Shown piece after piece: positions 35,442 through 43,836 of a stretch of 64,000 nt of DNA. The DNA is from Aliishimia sp963678085 (GTDB lineage: Bacteria > Pseudomonadota > Alphaproteobacteria > Rhodobacterales > Rhodobacteraceae): NCBI GenBank assembly GCA_963678085.1, contig OY782680.1, positions 2,418,001 through 2,482,000 of the forward strand, read 5' to 3'. Made by a program: the position numbers and the translations under genes. Below the pieces are notes generated by a model, which worked only from the letters and a program-made list of their open reading frames with translations, was not told where the DNA came from and searched no databases. Positions within the stretch are counted from its first letter, which is position 1; every line of letters starts with the position of its first letter.

Positions 35442-35466
35442 CAGAGCGCACTGTGGGAACGCTCTG
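35442..35466 (-). other. Hairpin downstream of the capsid gene
   Basis: CAGAGCG (35442-35448) and CGCTCTG (35460-35466) form a perfect 7-base stem with an 11-base loop, 20 bases after the capsid stop. No T-run follows, so it is more likely an mRNA-stabilising or attenuating structure than a full terminator. The rest of the 35299-35486 gap shows nothing recognisable. Confidence 0.4.
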
Positions 35467-35486
35467 AGTTCAGGTGAAACGAGCCC

Positions 35487-36665
35487 TTAAGCGGTGCCCA
35501 GTTTCATTATCTTGATCGCCGCAAAATCTGTCACATCACCGCCAATGCGCTTGGTGGCATAGAACAGAACATGAGGCTTGGCGCTGAAGGGATCACGCAG
35601 CACGCGCAGATCTGGGCGCTCTGCAACTGTGTAGCCTGACGCAAAATCCCCAAAGGCAATCGAGTAGCTATCCGCCGCAGGATCTGGCATGTCTTCGCAG
35701 ACCAGAACCGGATAGCCCATAAGCCGCGCTGGCTGACCTGCGGCCAAGCTGTCTGCCCACATAAAGCGGCCATCGGCGTCTTTCAGTTTACGCACGGTGC
35801 CAGCGGTTTTGGAGTTCATCACAAATGTGGCATTCGCGCGGTACTCCGCACCCAGCGCATAGACCAGATCCACAATCGCATCGGCATTCAAGCTCGCAGA
35901 AACACCGCTGGGCACATAGCCAAGCTGACCCCAGGTCCAAGACGCATCATCCGCAATCGTGTGGTTCAGGAAACCGCGCGGCTTGTCCAGACCATCACCG
36001 CTGACAAAAGCTGCGGCCTCAGCGCGGGCAAAACGATCTGCAATGCGGGTCGAAAGCCACTCTTCAATGTTGAACGCGCTGTCATCCAAAAGACGCTGAG
36101 ACGCCTTTGGCAAAGCGGAAAGCTCATGCAGCGCAATGGAAATACGATCAACCGTCGGTGTCGCAGTCTCGGTTGCCGTGGCGGTCTCCGAGGCCCAGCC
36201 CGCGCCCAAATCAGAATGATCGATCAGCACATCATAAGAGGAGGCTTCCACATTCACGATGGACGCAACCGCCCGCAGGGACGCGGTTGAGCTGAGAACT
36301 GTTTGCACTGAGGCAGAGGTTTGCGGATCCACCAGATAGCCGCCATCAGAGTTCAGAGCGGTTGAGAGCGCCTTGCCCTCCAGCTCAAGCCCGCGCAGCT
36401 CGCTATCATCGCCAGAGCGCAAATAGGCGTTAAACGCTTTTTGATGGGGGGCATCGAAATCTGCCGCCGCACCAAGAGGCGTGCGGCTCAGGGTTACACT
36501 TTTACGATCCAGCATGGTCAGTCGCTCTTCTTGCTGTTGCAGTTTGGTGTTCAAATCGGTTTGGAAGTCCGCAAAGTCGGACATAAAGCCCGTAATGGCC
36601 TCGCGTGCCTCATGCGCCGGGGTCAAACCTCCCCCGGCCGCGGCTTTCGCCTCGGGTCTGCTCAT
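35487..36665 (-). CDS. GTA major capsid protein, HK97 fold (g5)
   Basis: 392 residues. An N-terminal coiled-coil delta region (about 15-60) is followed by the mature HK97-fold domain, which begins shortly before the segment AFNAYLRSGDD and contains ALNSDGGYLVDPQTSASVQT, ALPKASQRLLDDSAFNIEEW and a GDFASGYTVAERPDLRVLRD segment near the C-terminus. The N-terminal part is expected to be removed by the adjacent g4 protease. It forms the icosahedral or slightly oblate GTA head. Confidence 0.95.
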   Translation of the reverse strand: MSRPEAKAAAGGGLTPAHEAREAITGFMSDFADFQTDLNTKLQQQEERLTMLDRKSVTLSRTPLGAAADFDAPHQKAFNAYLRSGDDSELRGLELEGKALSTALNSDGGYLVDPQTSASVQTVLSSTASLRAVASIVNVEASSYDVLIDHSDLGAGWASETATATETATPTVDRISIALHELSALPKASQRLLDDSAFNIEEWLSTRIADRFARAEAAAFVSGDGLDKPRGFLNHTIADDASWTWGQLGYVPSGVSASLNADAIVDLVYALGAEYRANATFVMNSKTAGTVRKLKDADGRFMWADSLAAGQPARLMGYPVLVCEDMPDPAADSYSIAFGDFASGYTVAERPDLRVLRDPFSAKPHVLFYATKRIGGDVTDFAAIKIMKLGTA

Positions 36666-36703
36666 AGGTTTTCCTTTCGCAGTTTGGCTGGAGCCGGGTG
36701 CCT

Positions 36704-37264
36704 TTAGCGGGCGGTCCGGCGGAGAGCGGCGCGCGCACCTTGAAAGGCAGCGGCCAATTCGCGCAAATATTCTGCATCAGCCGGGGTCTCCCCGGATTTG
36801 GCAGCCACCCGCGCACTGGGCAGCATTGGGAACGTCACAAGTGAGACCTCCCACAGCTCCAGTTCGGTCAAGAGCCTTTGGCCCTTATCGTTCTTTGTCG
36901 CTTTAATGGTGCGATATCCAATCGAGAGCCCATCCAGCGCCCCGGCTGCGATCAAGGCCGCCGCCTCGCGCCCTTTTTGGGTGCTGTCCAAAATGCGGCC
37001 CTTGACCCAAAGCCCGGCCTCATCTTCGCGCAGCTCATCCCAAATCCCGATAGGCTGGGCCGGATCATGTTGCCAAAGCATCTTTATCTTACGCTGCTCA
37101 GCAATCGCCCGGCTCAAAGAGCTGGAATAGGCGCCCTTCTTAACAATATCCCCGCCTTGATCGGTGCGGCCAAAATGGCTGGCATAGCCTTCGATCACCT
37201 GACCATCTTGCACCTCAAGCGTGGTGCCAAAGCTGGCAAATTTATGCTCTAACCCGTGTTGCAT
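36704..37264 (-). CDS. GTA prohead protease, HK97 family (g4)
   Basis: 186 residues. The catalytic His is in KMLWQHDPAQPIG and the catalytic Ser in ALDGLSIGYRT, with a supporting ELWEVSLVTFPML segment. It trims capsid subunits during head maturation. It lies 38 bases upstream of the capsid gene. Its 5' side is a 208-base gap carrying a perfect 20-base inverted repeat. Confidence 0.94.
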   Translation of the reverse strand: MQHGLEHKFASFGTTLEVQDGQVIEGYASHFGRTDQGGDIVKKGAYSSSLSRAIAEQRKIKMLWQHDPAQPIGIWDELREDEAGLWVKGRILDSTQKGREAAALIAAGALDGLSIGYRTIKATKNDKGQRLLTELELWEVSLVTFPMLPSARVAAKSGETPADAEYLRELAAAFQGARAALRRTAR

Positions 37265-37300
37265 TTGTATCTACCTCAAAGATTCCTGTTTTGCTCGTCA

Positions 37301-37434
37301 GTCCCGCCAAGCCCGACCTCGGGGGGGCGTGCGCAGAGTTGGACTGGCTTGAACGACCTCAAACAGTTCAAGATCCATTCAAATTGAAGCGCTGCAAAAA
37401 GCCCTCCCGGGGGGGAGGTCGGGCTTGGCGGGAC
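37301..37434. repeat. Perfect 20-base inverted repeat between g3.5 and g4
   Basis: GTCCCGCCAAGCCCGACCTC (37301-37320) is the exact reverse complement of 37415-37434. The 94-base interior starts with a run of seven G and ends with another G-run, and holds a nested 7-base stem CTTGAAC/GTTCAAG (37348-37354, 37366-37372). It may be a folded RNA element controlling head-gene expression or a small mobile element. Nothing else is recognisable in 37265-37472. Confidence 0.75.
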
Positions 37435-37472
37435 GGGGCCCGCATTTTGCGCACAATGACAAAAACGGAGCG

Positions 37473-37688
37473 TCATGGCACCACCACCAAAAAGCTCTGC
37501 ACCGCTTGGCTGAGGATCGTCCCAACCACGCCGTAAACCGTGAGCCAGAGCCGTTTTTCGAGCCGCTCCATCATCTTTTCCAGGCGTTCAAGGCGTTGCT
37601 CGATATTGCGCATATGCACCTCGCTCAGCTTTTCATGAGCCTGAAGCCGCAAGCCCGGTGCGCATTCAAAACTTGCTCGGCTATTCAT
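37473..37688 (-). CDS. GTA small coiled-coil membrane protein (g3.5)
   Basis: 71 residues from ATG 37688, which overlaps the portal stop by 8 bases. A charged coiled coil (IEQRLERLEKMMERLEKRLW, about 27-46) is followed by a single membrane segment (LTVYGVVGTILSQAVQSFLV). It corresponds in position to g3.5 of the R. capsulatus GTA, whose role is not known. The membrane helix is interesting next to head genes. Confidence 0.75.
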   Translation of the reverse strand: MNSRASFECAPGLRLQAHEKLSEVHMRNIEQRLERLEKMMERLEKRLWLTVYGVVGTILSQAVQSFLVVVP

Positions 37689-38871
37689 CAGCCTCGTCCT
37701 CATCCGCGATGGGGGGCAGGCCCAAGAGTTTACGCTTTTCGCCGTCGCTCAAGAAATCCGCGCCCGCCACGCGCTTCCACTGTGCATCGCGTTCGGCAGA
37801 AAGCGCGGGCACTTGGTCCAAATCGGGTTTCAGCACCAGATCCTCTCCCGAAAAGGTCGAGAGCCAAGTGCCCAGCTGCGCGGCAACCCGCGTCACCAGC
37901 GGCAAAACCGTCAGGCGGTAAAAGGCGCGATTGGCCTCTTGGTAATTGGCATAGGTCGCATCGCCCTGAATACCGATCAACATGGGCGGCACCCCAAAGG
38001 CCAGGGCGATCTCACGCGCCGCCGCCTCTTTGGTCTTTTGGAACTCCATATCCGAGGGCGAAAAGCCCATGGGTTTCCAATCAAGCCCGCCCTCCAGCAA
38101 CATCGGGCGACCGGCATTGCGCGCGCCCTGATGGTTGCTTTCGATCTCATCAACCAGACGGTCATATTGCTCGGCCGACAGACTGCCCTGCCCGTCATTG
38201 CCACTGTAGACAATCGCGCCAGAGGGGCGGGCCGCATTGTCCAGCAGCGCCTTGGACCAGCGCGAGGCAGAATTATGCACATCCAGCGCCATGGCCGCAG
38301 CTTGCAGCGGAGAAAAGCCATAATGATCATCTTGCGGGTGAAAGGCGCGAATATGGCAAATCGGAGAAATCCCATCGCCCACCGCAAAACGGTGCGAGCG
38401 CCCACCAACCGTATATTCAAAGCCAATAGGCCAGCCATCATTGCCGGGCACAACGCTCATGCGGTCCGAGCGCAGAACATGCAGCTCAACCGGGGTCAGC
38501 TCTTGGCCCACCGCCTCGATATAGGCATTGCCTGAAAGCAGAAGCTGGCCGTAAAGCGCCTCGAGCAGCTCAGCCTGGCCCTGCGCGGTATTGGGGCGAC
38601 GCAAAAGCGTGAGCAGCGGATGCTGATCAAAGCGCGTTGTGCTGTCCTGCAAAACCAGCGGCAAAGCAGAGGCGGCTTCGGCAATCAGCTTAACAGAGCG
38701 AAACCCAACCGGATTACCCGCAAAACCCGAACGAGTCAAAGAGGCGGTATCACGCGCCGACCACGCCACACGCCCGCCCGTCTGCCAAGCAATCACCCGG
38801 CCCGCCGCGCTCGCCTTGGTCTCAGGAACGATCTGCTCAGCTTGCTTTCGTTTGAGAAATTCAAATGCCAT
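37681..38871 (-). CDS. GTA portal protein (g3)
   Basis: 396 residues of the HK97-type phage portal family. ATG 38871 has AGGAGC nine bases upstream. Segments GNPVGFRSVKLIAEAASALP, QAELLEALYGQLLLSGNAYIE, HYGFSPLQAAAMALDVHNSA and FGVPPMLIGIQGDATYANY are typical. The portal forms the dodecameric DNA entry channel and motor dock. A terminator and a dispersed repeat separate it from the terminase gene upstream, unlike in R. capsulatus, where g2 and g3 are nearly contiguous. Confidence 0.95.
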   Translation of the reverse strand: MAFEFLKRKQAEQIVPETKASAAGRVIAWQTGGRVAWSARDTASLTRSGFAGNPVGFRSVKLIAEAASALPLVLQDSTTRFDQHPLLTLLRRPNTAQGQAELLEALYGQLLLSGNAYIEAVGQELTPVELHVLRSDRMSVVPGNDGWPIGFEYTVGGRSHRFAVGDGISPICHIRAFHPQDDHYGFSPLQAAAMALDVHNSASRWSKALLDNAARPSGAIVYSGNDGQGSLSAEQYDRLVDEIESNHQGARNAGRPMLLEGGLDWKPMGFSPSDMEFQKTKEAAAREIALAFGVPPMLIGIQGDATYANYQEANRAFYRLTVLPLVTRVAAQLGTWLSTFSGEDLVLKPDLDQVPALSAERDAQWKRVAGADFLSDGEKRKLLGLPPIADEDEADE

Positions 38872-39067
38872 TTGGGATCTGCTCCTATTCACTTGCCCCG
38901 ACCCCCACACACCAGGGCGCCTTGTTGAGAAGAGTTATCGGCCAAAGAAGTTAATATGCGTTCACATATGCGTACGGTGGGGGCGTGCGGCGGCGTTAAG
39001 AGTTTGATTTCATTGAATGACGCCCGGACTCACCCTTGAAGACAGGTCGCGGCAAAGTCAAAATCCA

Positions 39068-39128
39068 GCGCCGTGGGGGTTTTGCACCCCCACACCCCCG
39101 CAAGGTATTTTCAGCCAAATGAAGGGGG
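39068..39128 (-). repeat. Dispersed 61-base repeat, copy 1 (inverted relative to copy 2)
   Basis: Its reverse complement matches 41090-41150 with a single mismatch. It contains a 7-base stem GTGGGGG/CCCCCAC (39073-39079, 39087-39093) and the segment CAAGGTATTTTCAGCCAAAT. Similar segments are scattered between genes in roseobacters (from memory, not searched). Confidence 0.85.
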
Positions 39129-39173
39129 CGCGGTTGAGGGGGGCGATTCGGGCTGTGGCCGCGCTGGAGACAT

Positions 39174-39199
39174 AAAAAAACGCCCCGAAACTCGGAGCG
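39174..39199 (-). terminator. Terminator downstream of the terminase gene
   Basis: On the reverse strand CGCTCCG (39199-39193) pairs with CGGGGCG (39187-39181), one T-G wobble, 5-base loop, followed by seven T (39180-39174). It lies 27 bases after the terminase stop. Confidence 0.8.
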
Positions 39200-39225
39200 C
39201 CTTTTGAGGTGGGATGCCGAACGCG

Positions 39226-40512
39226 TTAAAGCCGCCGCACGCCGGGTTGTCGCCATTTGGCACTATGGGTGATCAATAGCTCGTGCAGGGCCCAAACAAG
39301 GGCGTCGGTGCGATCGGGGCTGCCGGAGCCTTCATAGCCGTTGATGGTCATCTGCACCATTTGCGATTCGAGCTGTTCAAACACACCCACATGGCGCACG
39401 CGCCCTTGTTCATAAAGCGCGGCAACAGGCTCGGCCCTGGCAACCTTACCGCGCGAAGCATGCACGGCCCGATAAGGGATCAGCGGGTCTATATTGCGGA
39501 TGACCTCTTCGACCATCTGCCCGCCTTGGTTCACCTCGGCCACCAGCATATCGGCGCTAAATTGCTCCATGGCTGAAATCGCGGCGCGCGCCCAAGTGTT
39601 GGGGGAGGCAGCGGACACTGTGCAATCGGCCAGCACATAAGCGCGCCAGTCTTGGGGTGGGCCTTGGGTGAGCGCGCCCGCAACTACGATGCCGCATTCA
39701 TCAGAAGATTTGCCAGAAGTTGCCGCCGGGTCTAGCGCCACCACGATGCGATCCAGCTCGGGCACTTTATCGGTGCGGATTTCTTCCAGCATCTCAGAGG
39801 TCCAAAGCGCGCCTTCGGCATCCGAGAGCAGCACCCCGTCCAGCTCTTGCCGCCCCAGGCGCGTGCCCGCATAGCGGTTGCGCACCTCTTCCAAAAAGGA
39901 GGCGGCGAGATTGGCGCGGTTCACATCGGTTTTCGCATGGGTTTGCACGGTGGAGGGCTGCTCCAGCAGGGTTTTCAGCACATCCACATTGCGCGGCGTG
40001 GTGGTCACGCAAACGCGGGGATCATCCCCAAGGCGCAGCGCAAATTGCAGCATATCCCAGGTATCTTGCGCATTGGGCCATTTGGCCAGCTCATCCACCC
40101 AGGCCGCATCAAATTGCGGGCCGCGCAGGCCTTCGGGATCATGGGCGGAATGCACCGTCGCGATGGCACCATTGGGCCAAACCAGACGCTTGCGCGAGGC
40201 TTCCCAAGTGGGGCGGCGATCCTCGGGCGAGCAGGCCAGAATGCCACTATCGCCAAAGATCATCACCTCGCGCACCTGATCTTGCGTCTCGCCCACCAAG
40301 GCAACGCGGCGCGCGCGCCCTTCATCAAAGGGCATGGACCCCTCGACCTGTGCACGCACCCATTCTGCGCCAGCGCGGGTTTTGCCAGCGCCGCGACCGC
40401 CCAAGATCACCCAAGTGCGCCACTCCCCCTCAGGCGGGAGTTGGTGCGGATGGGCCCAAAATTCAAAGAGATAGGGGAGAGCACGCAGCTCTCCCTCATC
40501 CAGGTCATCCAA
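39226..40512 (-). CDS. GTA large terminase (g2)
   Basis: 428 residues from TTG 40512. Walker A is GGRGAGKTRAGAEW, Walker B is AAWVDELAKW, and the C-terminal RNase H-like nuclease is shown by VALDPAATSGKSSDECG, ADMLVAEVNQGG and SPDRTDALVWAL. It packages host DNA into GTA heads. The frame stays open to TTG 40683, but those extra 57 codons overlap g1 and look unlike terminase, so the start near the g1 stop is preferred; no strong Shine-Dalgarno decides. It is followed by its own terminator. Confidence 0.92.
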   Translation of the reverse strand: MDDLDEGELRALPYLFEFWAHPHQLPPEGEWRTWVILGGRGAGKTRAGAEWVRAQVEGSMPFDEGRARRVALVGETQDQVREVMIFGDSGILACSPEDRRPTWEASRKRLVWPNGAIATVHSAHDPEGLRGPQFDAAWVDELAKWPNAQDTWDMLQFALRLGDDPRVCVTTTPRNVDVLKTLLEQPSTVQTHAKTDVNRANLAASFLEEVRNRYAGTRLGRQELDGVLLSDAEGALWTSEMLEEIRTDKVPELDRIVVALDPAATSGKSSDECGIVVAGALTQGPPQDWRAYVLADCTVSAASPNTWARAAISAMEQFSADMLVAEVNQGGQMVEEVIRNIDPLIPYRAVHASRGKVARAEPVAALYEQGRVRHVGVFEQLESQMVQMTINGYEGSGSPDRTDALVWALHELLITHSAKWRQPGVRRL

Positions 40513-40858
40513 GAACAGGCTCTGCGCCGCAGCAGGCGCGTAGGTTATCCAATTTGCACCCAATCGAAGCCCGTGCGGCGTCAAGGTCGAAGGCAACTCC
40601 GTTTTGGGCAATCCCAAGTTTTCGCTCTTTGCAGTCTCCAAGGCGGTTCTCCGTTTCGATACAGTTTCGATAAAGCGTGCCAAGCGCTTTCACGTCAGGA
40701 CACCCTTTGACCTCCTCACAGGAGCCGCGCATGGCGATATACTCCTTATAGTCTTTGATTTCCGCCCGAAGATCCGCGATCAGCGCGCGGATATCAGCTA
40801 GCAGGTTTTCATCCTGCTCGATTTTATTGTCCAACTCGTCCAAAGTGATCATAGTCAT
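40505..40858 (-). CDS. Putative GTA small terminase (g1)
   Basis: 117 residues from ATG 40858, with GAGG eight bases upstream; ATG 40894 is an alternative without a ribosome site. The N-terminal half is a coiled coil (LDNKIEQDENLLADIRALIA onward); the C-terminal half has five cysteines (RGSCEE, KGCPD, YRNC, GDCKER, GCKLDNLRACCG). Position directly upstream of the large terminase matches g1 of the R. capsulatus GTA, which acts as the small terminase. The cysteine content is notable and could bind a metal (inference). Confidence 0.7.
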   Translation of the reverse strand: MTMITLDELDNKIEQDENLLADIRALIADLRAEIKDYKEYIAMRGSCEEVKGCPDVKALGTLYRNCIETENRLGDCKERKLGIAQNGVAFDLDAARASIGCKLDNLRACCGAEPVLG

Positions 40859-40941
40859 AAGAAGGGCCTCATTTGGGTTCGGGGCCCTCCGCATGAGAGA
40901 CGAAAGGTTAGCTATGCCTTGCGTCTTCTAGCGTGAGAATA

Positions 40942-40970
40942 GAGATACCGTAAAAACAGCGAAAAGTCAA
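40942..40970 (-). promoter_or_regulatory. Probable sigma-70 promoter for GTA g1-g2
   Basis: On the reverse strand TTGACT (40970-40965) and TATCTC (40947-40942) are separated by 17 bases. Transcription would start about 75 bases before ATG 40858. It lies in an AT-rich segment that stands out in this GC-rich region. Confidence 0.5.
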
Positions 40971-41089
40971 GAAATCTCTTGTTAATCAATATGATGCGTT
41001 CGTTACCTGCGTGCGGTGGGGTAAGGGTTTGGTAAGGGATGGTCTTTGAAAAATAACGGTTGAGAAACGATCTATCTTAACAAAATGCC

Positions 41090-41150
41090 CCCCCTTCATT
41101 TGGCTAAAAATACCTTGCGGGGGTGTGGGGGTGCAAAACCCCCACGGCGC
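41090..41150 (+). repeat. Dispersed 61-base repeat, copy 2
   Basis: 60 of 61 bases match the reverse complement of 39068-39128. It starts CCCCCTTCATTTGGCT and ends CCCCCACGGCGC and contains a GTGGGGG/CCCCCAC hairpin. Together the copies bracket the terminase genes. Confidence 0.85.
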
Positions 41151-41198
41151 GGAACTCTGGGTTTTCAGCTGCGTTTGGTATAGAAGCCTGCCTTTACC

Positions 41199-42365
41199 TC
41201 AATTCCCCTGCGCATTCCTGCGCTCCGCCTCAATCTTGCGCCAGCGGGCCACGGCGGCGTTGTGATCGCGCAGGTTCGTGGTGAATTCATGTCCACCGGT
41301 GCCATCGGCCACAAAGAAGATATAGTCGGTCTTTTCGGGATTGGCCGCGGCCTCTAGGCTGGCCAGCCCTGGATTGGCAATCGGTGTGGGGGGCAGCCCG
41401 TCGATCACATAGGTATTCCAGGGCGTGCGCTTACGAAGTTCTGAGCTGCGCAGCCCCCGTCCCAGCGTGCCCTCGCCTTTGGTGATGCCATAGATCACCG
41501 TCGGGTCGGTTTGCAGGCGCATGCCTTGGTTGAGACGGTTCACAAAGACCGAGGCCACTTTGCCCCGCTCCCCAGCAATACCGGTTTCCTTTTCAATGAT
41601 CGAGGCGAGAGTGACCAGCTCTTCGGGGCTTTCCAGCGGCAGATCGGGGTTGCGCTTGGCCCAAGCCGAGAGCACGCGCAGCTCTTGCACCTGCTGCATT
41701 TGCGCCACCAGAGCGGCGCGGTTATCGCCCGCTCCGACCTCATAGCTTTGCGGGGCCAGCGCGCCTTCGGGCGGCATCGTGCCGATATCCCCTTCAAGCA
41801 GGTCGATCTTGCGCAAAGCATCCACCACTTGCCAGCTGGTCACCCCTTCGGCAAAGGCGATACGATAGCGGGTGTCAGGATTTTCGCGCACTCTGCTATA
41901 GACAGGGTCACTCTCATCGACGCCCAGCTGAAACTGCGCCCGCTCAACAAAGCGCCCCTGCGCCGGGTCCAACTCGCGCACCTGCACATTAAGACGTGTC
42001 ACGCCAATGCGATAGATCACTTCTGTGCCGCAATTGGACGCCCCGCCCCGTGTGACCGTATCCACGATATCCTGCATAGAGGCACCGGGGGCCAGCAGGA
42101 AAGACCCTGCCTTCACCTTATCCGCCTTGCCCGCATAATCGGCGGAGATACGGAACAAGGCACCGCTGGTGATCGCCTCTTGCGCCTCAAGCTTATTGCT
42201 CACACGCGCAATCGTCGCCCCCCGTTCGACCTGAAAGCAAATCGCCTCCTCTAGCGGGCCAGCCACGGTATATTGCCGCTGCCCCCAGATCAGAGCCCCT
42301 GCAAGCAGGAACACCACAACCAGCAGAATAGAAAGCGCGTTAGAGGCGAGATGCCGCCAGATCAT
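41199..42365 (-). CDS. mltG: Endolytic murein transglycosylase
   Basis: 388 residues. One N-terminal membrane segment (about 11-28) precedes a LysM-like region and the YceG domain. The catalytic Glu is in LASIIEKETG near residue 262, followed by VFVNRLNQGMRLQTDPTVIY and the TPIANPGLASLEAAANP motif. MltG cuts nascent glycan strands and helps release them from the membrane. It lies 4 bases after fabF, an arrangement common in alphaproteobacteria. Confidence 0.94.
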   Translation of the reverse strand: MIWRHLASNALSILLVVVFLLAGALIWGQRQYTVAGPLEEAICFQVERGATIARVSNKLEAQEAITSGALFRISADYAGKADKVKAGSFLLAPGASMQDIVDTVTRGGASNCGTEVIYRIGVTRLNVQVRELDPAQGRFVERAQFQLGVDESDPVYSRVRENPDTRYRIAFAEGVTSWQVVDALRKIDLLEGDIGTMPPEGALAPQSYEVGAGDNRAALVAQMQQVQELRVLSAWAKRNPDLPLESPEELVTLASIIEKETGIAGERGKVASVFVNRLNQGMRLQTDPTVIYGITKGEGTLGRGLRSSELRKRTPWNTYVIDGLPPTPIANPGLASLEAAANPEKTDYIFFVADGTGGHEFTTNLRDHNAAVARWRKIEAERRNAQGN

Positions 42366-42369
42366 GAGC

Positions 42370-43626
42370 CTATACCTTACCGAAAATCACACTTGCATTG
42401 GTGCCGCCAAATCCAAAGGAGTTGGACAGGGCCACATTGACCTGCCGTTCGCGCTTGGTGTTGGGGGCCAGATCCAGGGGCGTCTGCACCGCCGGATTGT
42501 CCAGATTAATCGTTGGCGGGCAGACCTGATCACGAATCGCCAGGATCGAGAAGATCGCCTCAATCGCCCCGGCCGCGCCCAGCAAATGCCCGGTGGCAGA
42601 TTTGGTCGAGGACATCGTGACATTGGCGGCGTGATCGCCCAAGAGCCGCTCAACGGCGCCCAGCTCAATCGTGTCGGCCATGGTCGAGGTGCCATGGGCA
42701 TTGATATAGTCGATATCTTTGGGCGCGAGCCCCGCATTGCGCAGCGCATTGCGCATAGAGCGCTCACCGCCCTCGCCATCCTCAGACGGGGCCGTGATAT
42801 GATAGGCATCACCAGAAAGACCATAGCCGAGAACCTCGGCATAGATCTTTGCCCCGCGCGCGCGCGCGTGTTCATATTCTTCGAGCACCACAATGCCAGC
42901 GCCCTCGCCCATCACAAAGCCATCACGATCCACATCATAAGGGCGCGAGGCCTTTTGCGGCTCATCCGCGCGCTTGGTGGACAGCGCTTTGCACGCGTTA
43001 AACCCTGCAATGCCAATCCGGCAAATTGCGGCTTCAGCGCCGCCCGCAACCATCACATCCGCATCGCCATATTGGATCAAACGTGAGGCATCGCCAATGG
43101 CATGCGCCCCGGTAGAACAAGCAGTCACAACCGAATGGTTCGGCCCCTTAAAGCCGTATTTGATGCTCACCTGCCCCGAGATCAGGTTGATCAAAGCGCC
43201 TGGCACAAAGAAGGGCGAGACGCGGCGGGGGCCTTTTTCCTCCATCATCACAGCCGTGTTGGCAATAGAGTTCAGCCCGCCAATGCCAGAGCCAATCAGA
43301 ACGCCGGTGCGCTCTAGACTTTCCCTGTCTTCGGGCATCCAGCCGCTATCTTCCACCGCTTGCTGCGCGGCCGCCAGACCAAAGAGGATGAACGTATCCA
43401 CCTTGCGCTGCTCTTTAGGAGCCATATAGGCATCGGCATTAAAAGTGCCATTTGAGCCATCGCCGCGCGGCACTTCGCAAGCATAGGTGGTCGTCAGCCC
43501 CGTCGTGTCAAACTGCGTGATCGGACCCGCGCCAGATTGCCCATCCAAAATCCGCTCCCAGCTTTCCTCAAGCCCATCAGCAAGCGGCGAAACAAGCCCA
43601 ATTCCCGTGACGACAACTCTGCGCAT
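42370..43626 (-). CDS. fabF: 3-oxoacyl-[acyl-carrier-protein] synthase II
   Basis: 418 residues from ATG 43626 (MRRVVVTGIGLVSPL). The Cys-His-His triad is seen in VTACSTGAHAIG, INAHGTSTMADT and SATGHLLGAAGA. It condenses malonyl-ACP with acyl-ACP in fatty acid elongation. The frame continues upstream without conserved sequence. acpP, often directly upstream, is not here; instead a divergent secreted-protein gene begins. Confidence 0.96.
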   Translation of the reverse strand: MRRVVVTGIGLVSPLADGLEESWERILDGQSGAGPITQFDTTGLTTTYACEVPRGDGSNGTFNADAYMAPKEQRKVDTFILFGLAAAQQAVEDSGWMPEDRESLERTGVLIGSGIGGLNSIANTAVMMEEKGPRRVSPFFVPGALINLISGQVSIKYGFKGPNHSVVTACSTGAHAIGDASRLIQYGDADVMVAGGAEAAICRIGIAGFNACKALSTKRADEPQKASRPYDVDRDGFVMGEGAGIVVLEEYEHARARGAKIYAEVLGYGLSGDAYHITAPSEDGEGGERSMRNALRNAGLAPKDIDYINAHGTSTMADTIELGAVERLLGDHAANVTMSSTKSATGHLLGAAGAIEAIFSILAIRDQVCPPTINLDNPAVQTPLDLAPNTKRERQVNVALSNSFGFGGTNASVIFGKV

Positions 43627-43836
43627 GCTCTCTCTCCCTCGACGCGTCCAAATGCCCCGTTTGTGCCACATAGCCCGCCCAAGGGCATCGGGGCAAGCCC
43701 ACATAGACAGATAGGGGGGCAGATAGGGGCGCGCGCCAAACAGTTCCATAAAATTGTCACAGAAATGCCAGGCGCGATTAACGCAACATATACGAGTTTC
43801 ACGCACCCTCGCGGCAATATTTTCAGGAGCCCCCAA

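Larger units (their letters stand above)
38872..39225. other. Gap between terminase and portal genes
   Basis: 354 bases with no gene. It contains the portal ribosome binding site, one copy of a 61-base dispersed repeat (39068-39128) and a terminator for the terminase transcript (39174-39199). No clear promoter for the portal gene could be picked out. Confidence 0.6.
40859..41198. other. Gap between g1 and mltG
   Basis: 340 bases without a gene. It contains the probable promoter for the GTA terminase genes (40942-40970), an AT-rich stretch around 40975-41080, and the second copy of the 61-base dispersed repeat (41090-41150), which lies 49 bases after the mltG stop. Confidence 0.6.

Noticed and set aside
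40513..40683. 57-codon N-terminal extension of the large terminase
   Set aside because: It overlaps g1 in another frame, begins at TTG without a ribosome site and does not resemble terminase N-termini.
26438..40858. Complete prophage
   Set aside because: There is no integrase, repressor, replication or lysis gene and no att-like ends; gene order and families match the Rhodobacter GTA, and flanking genes are chromosomal.
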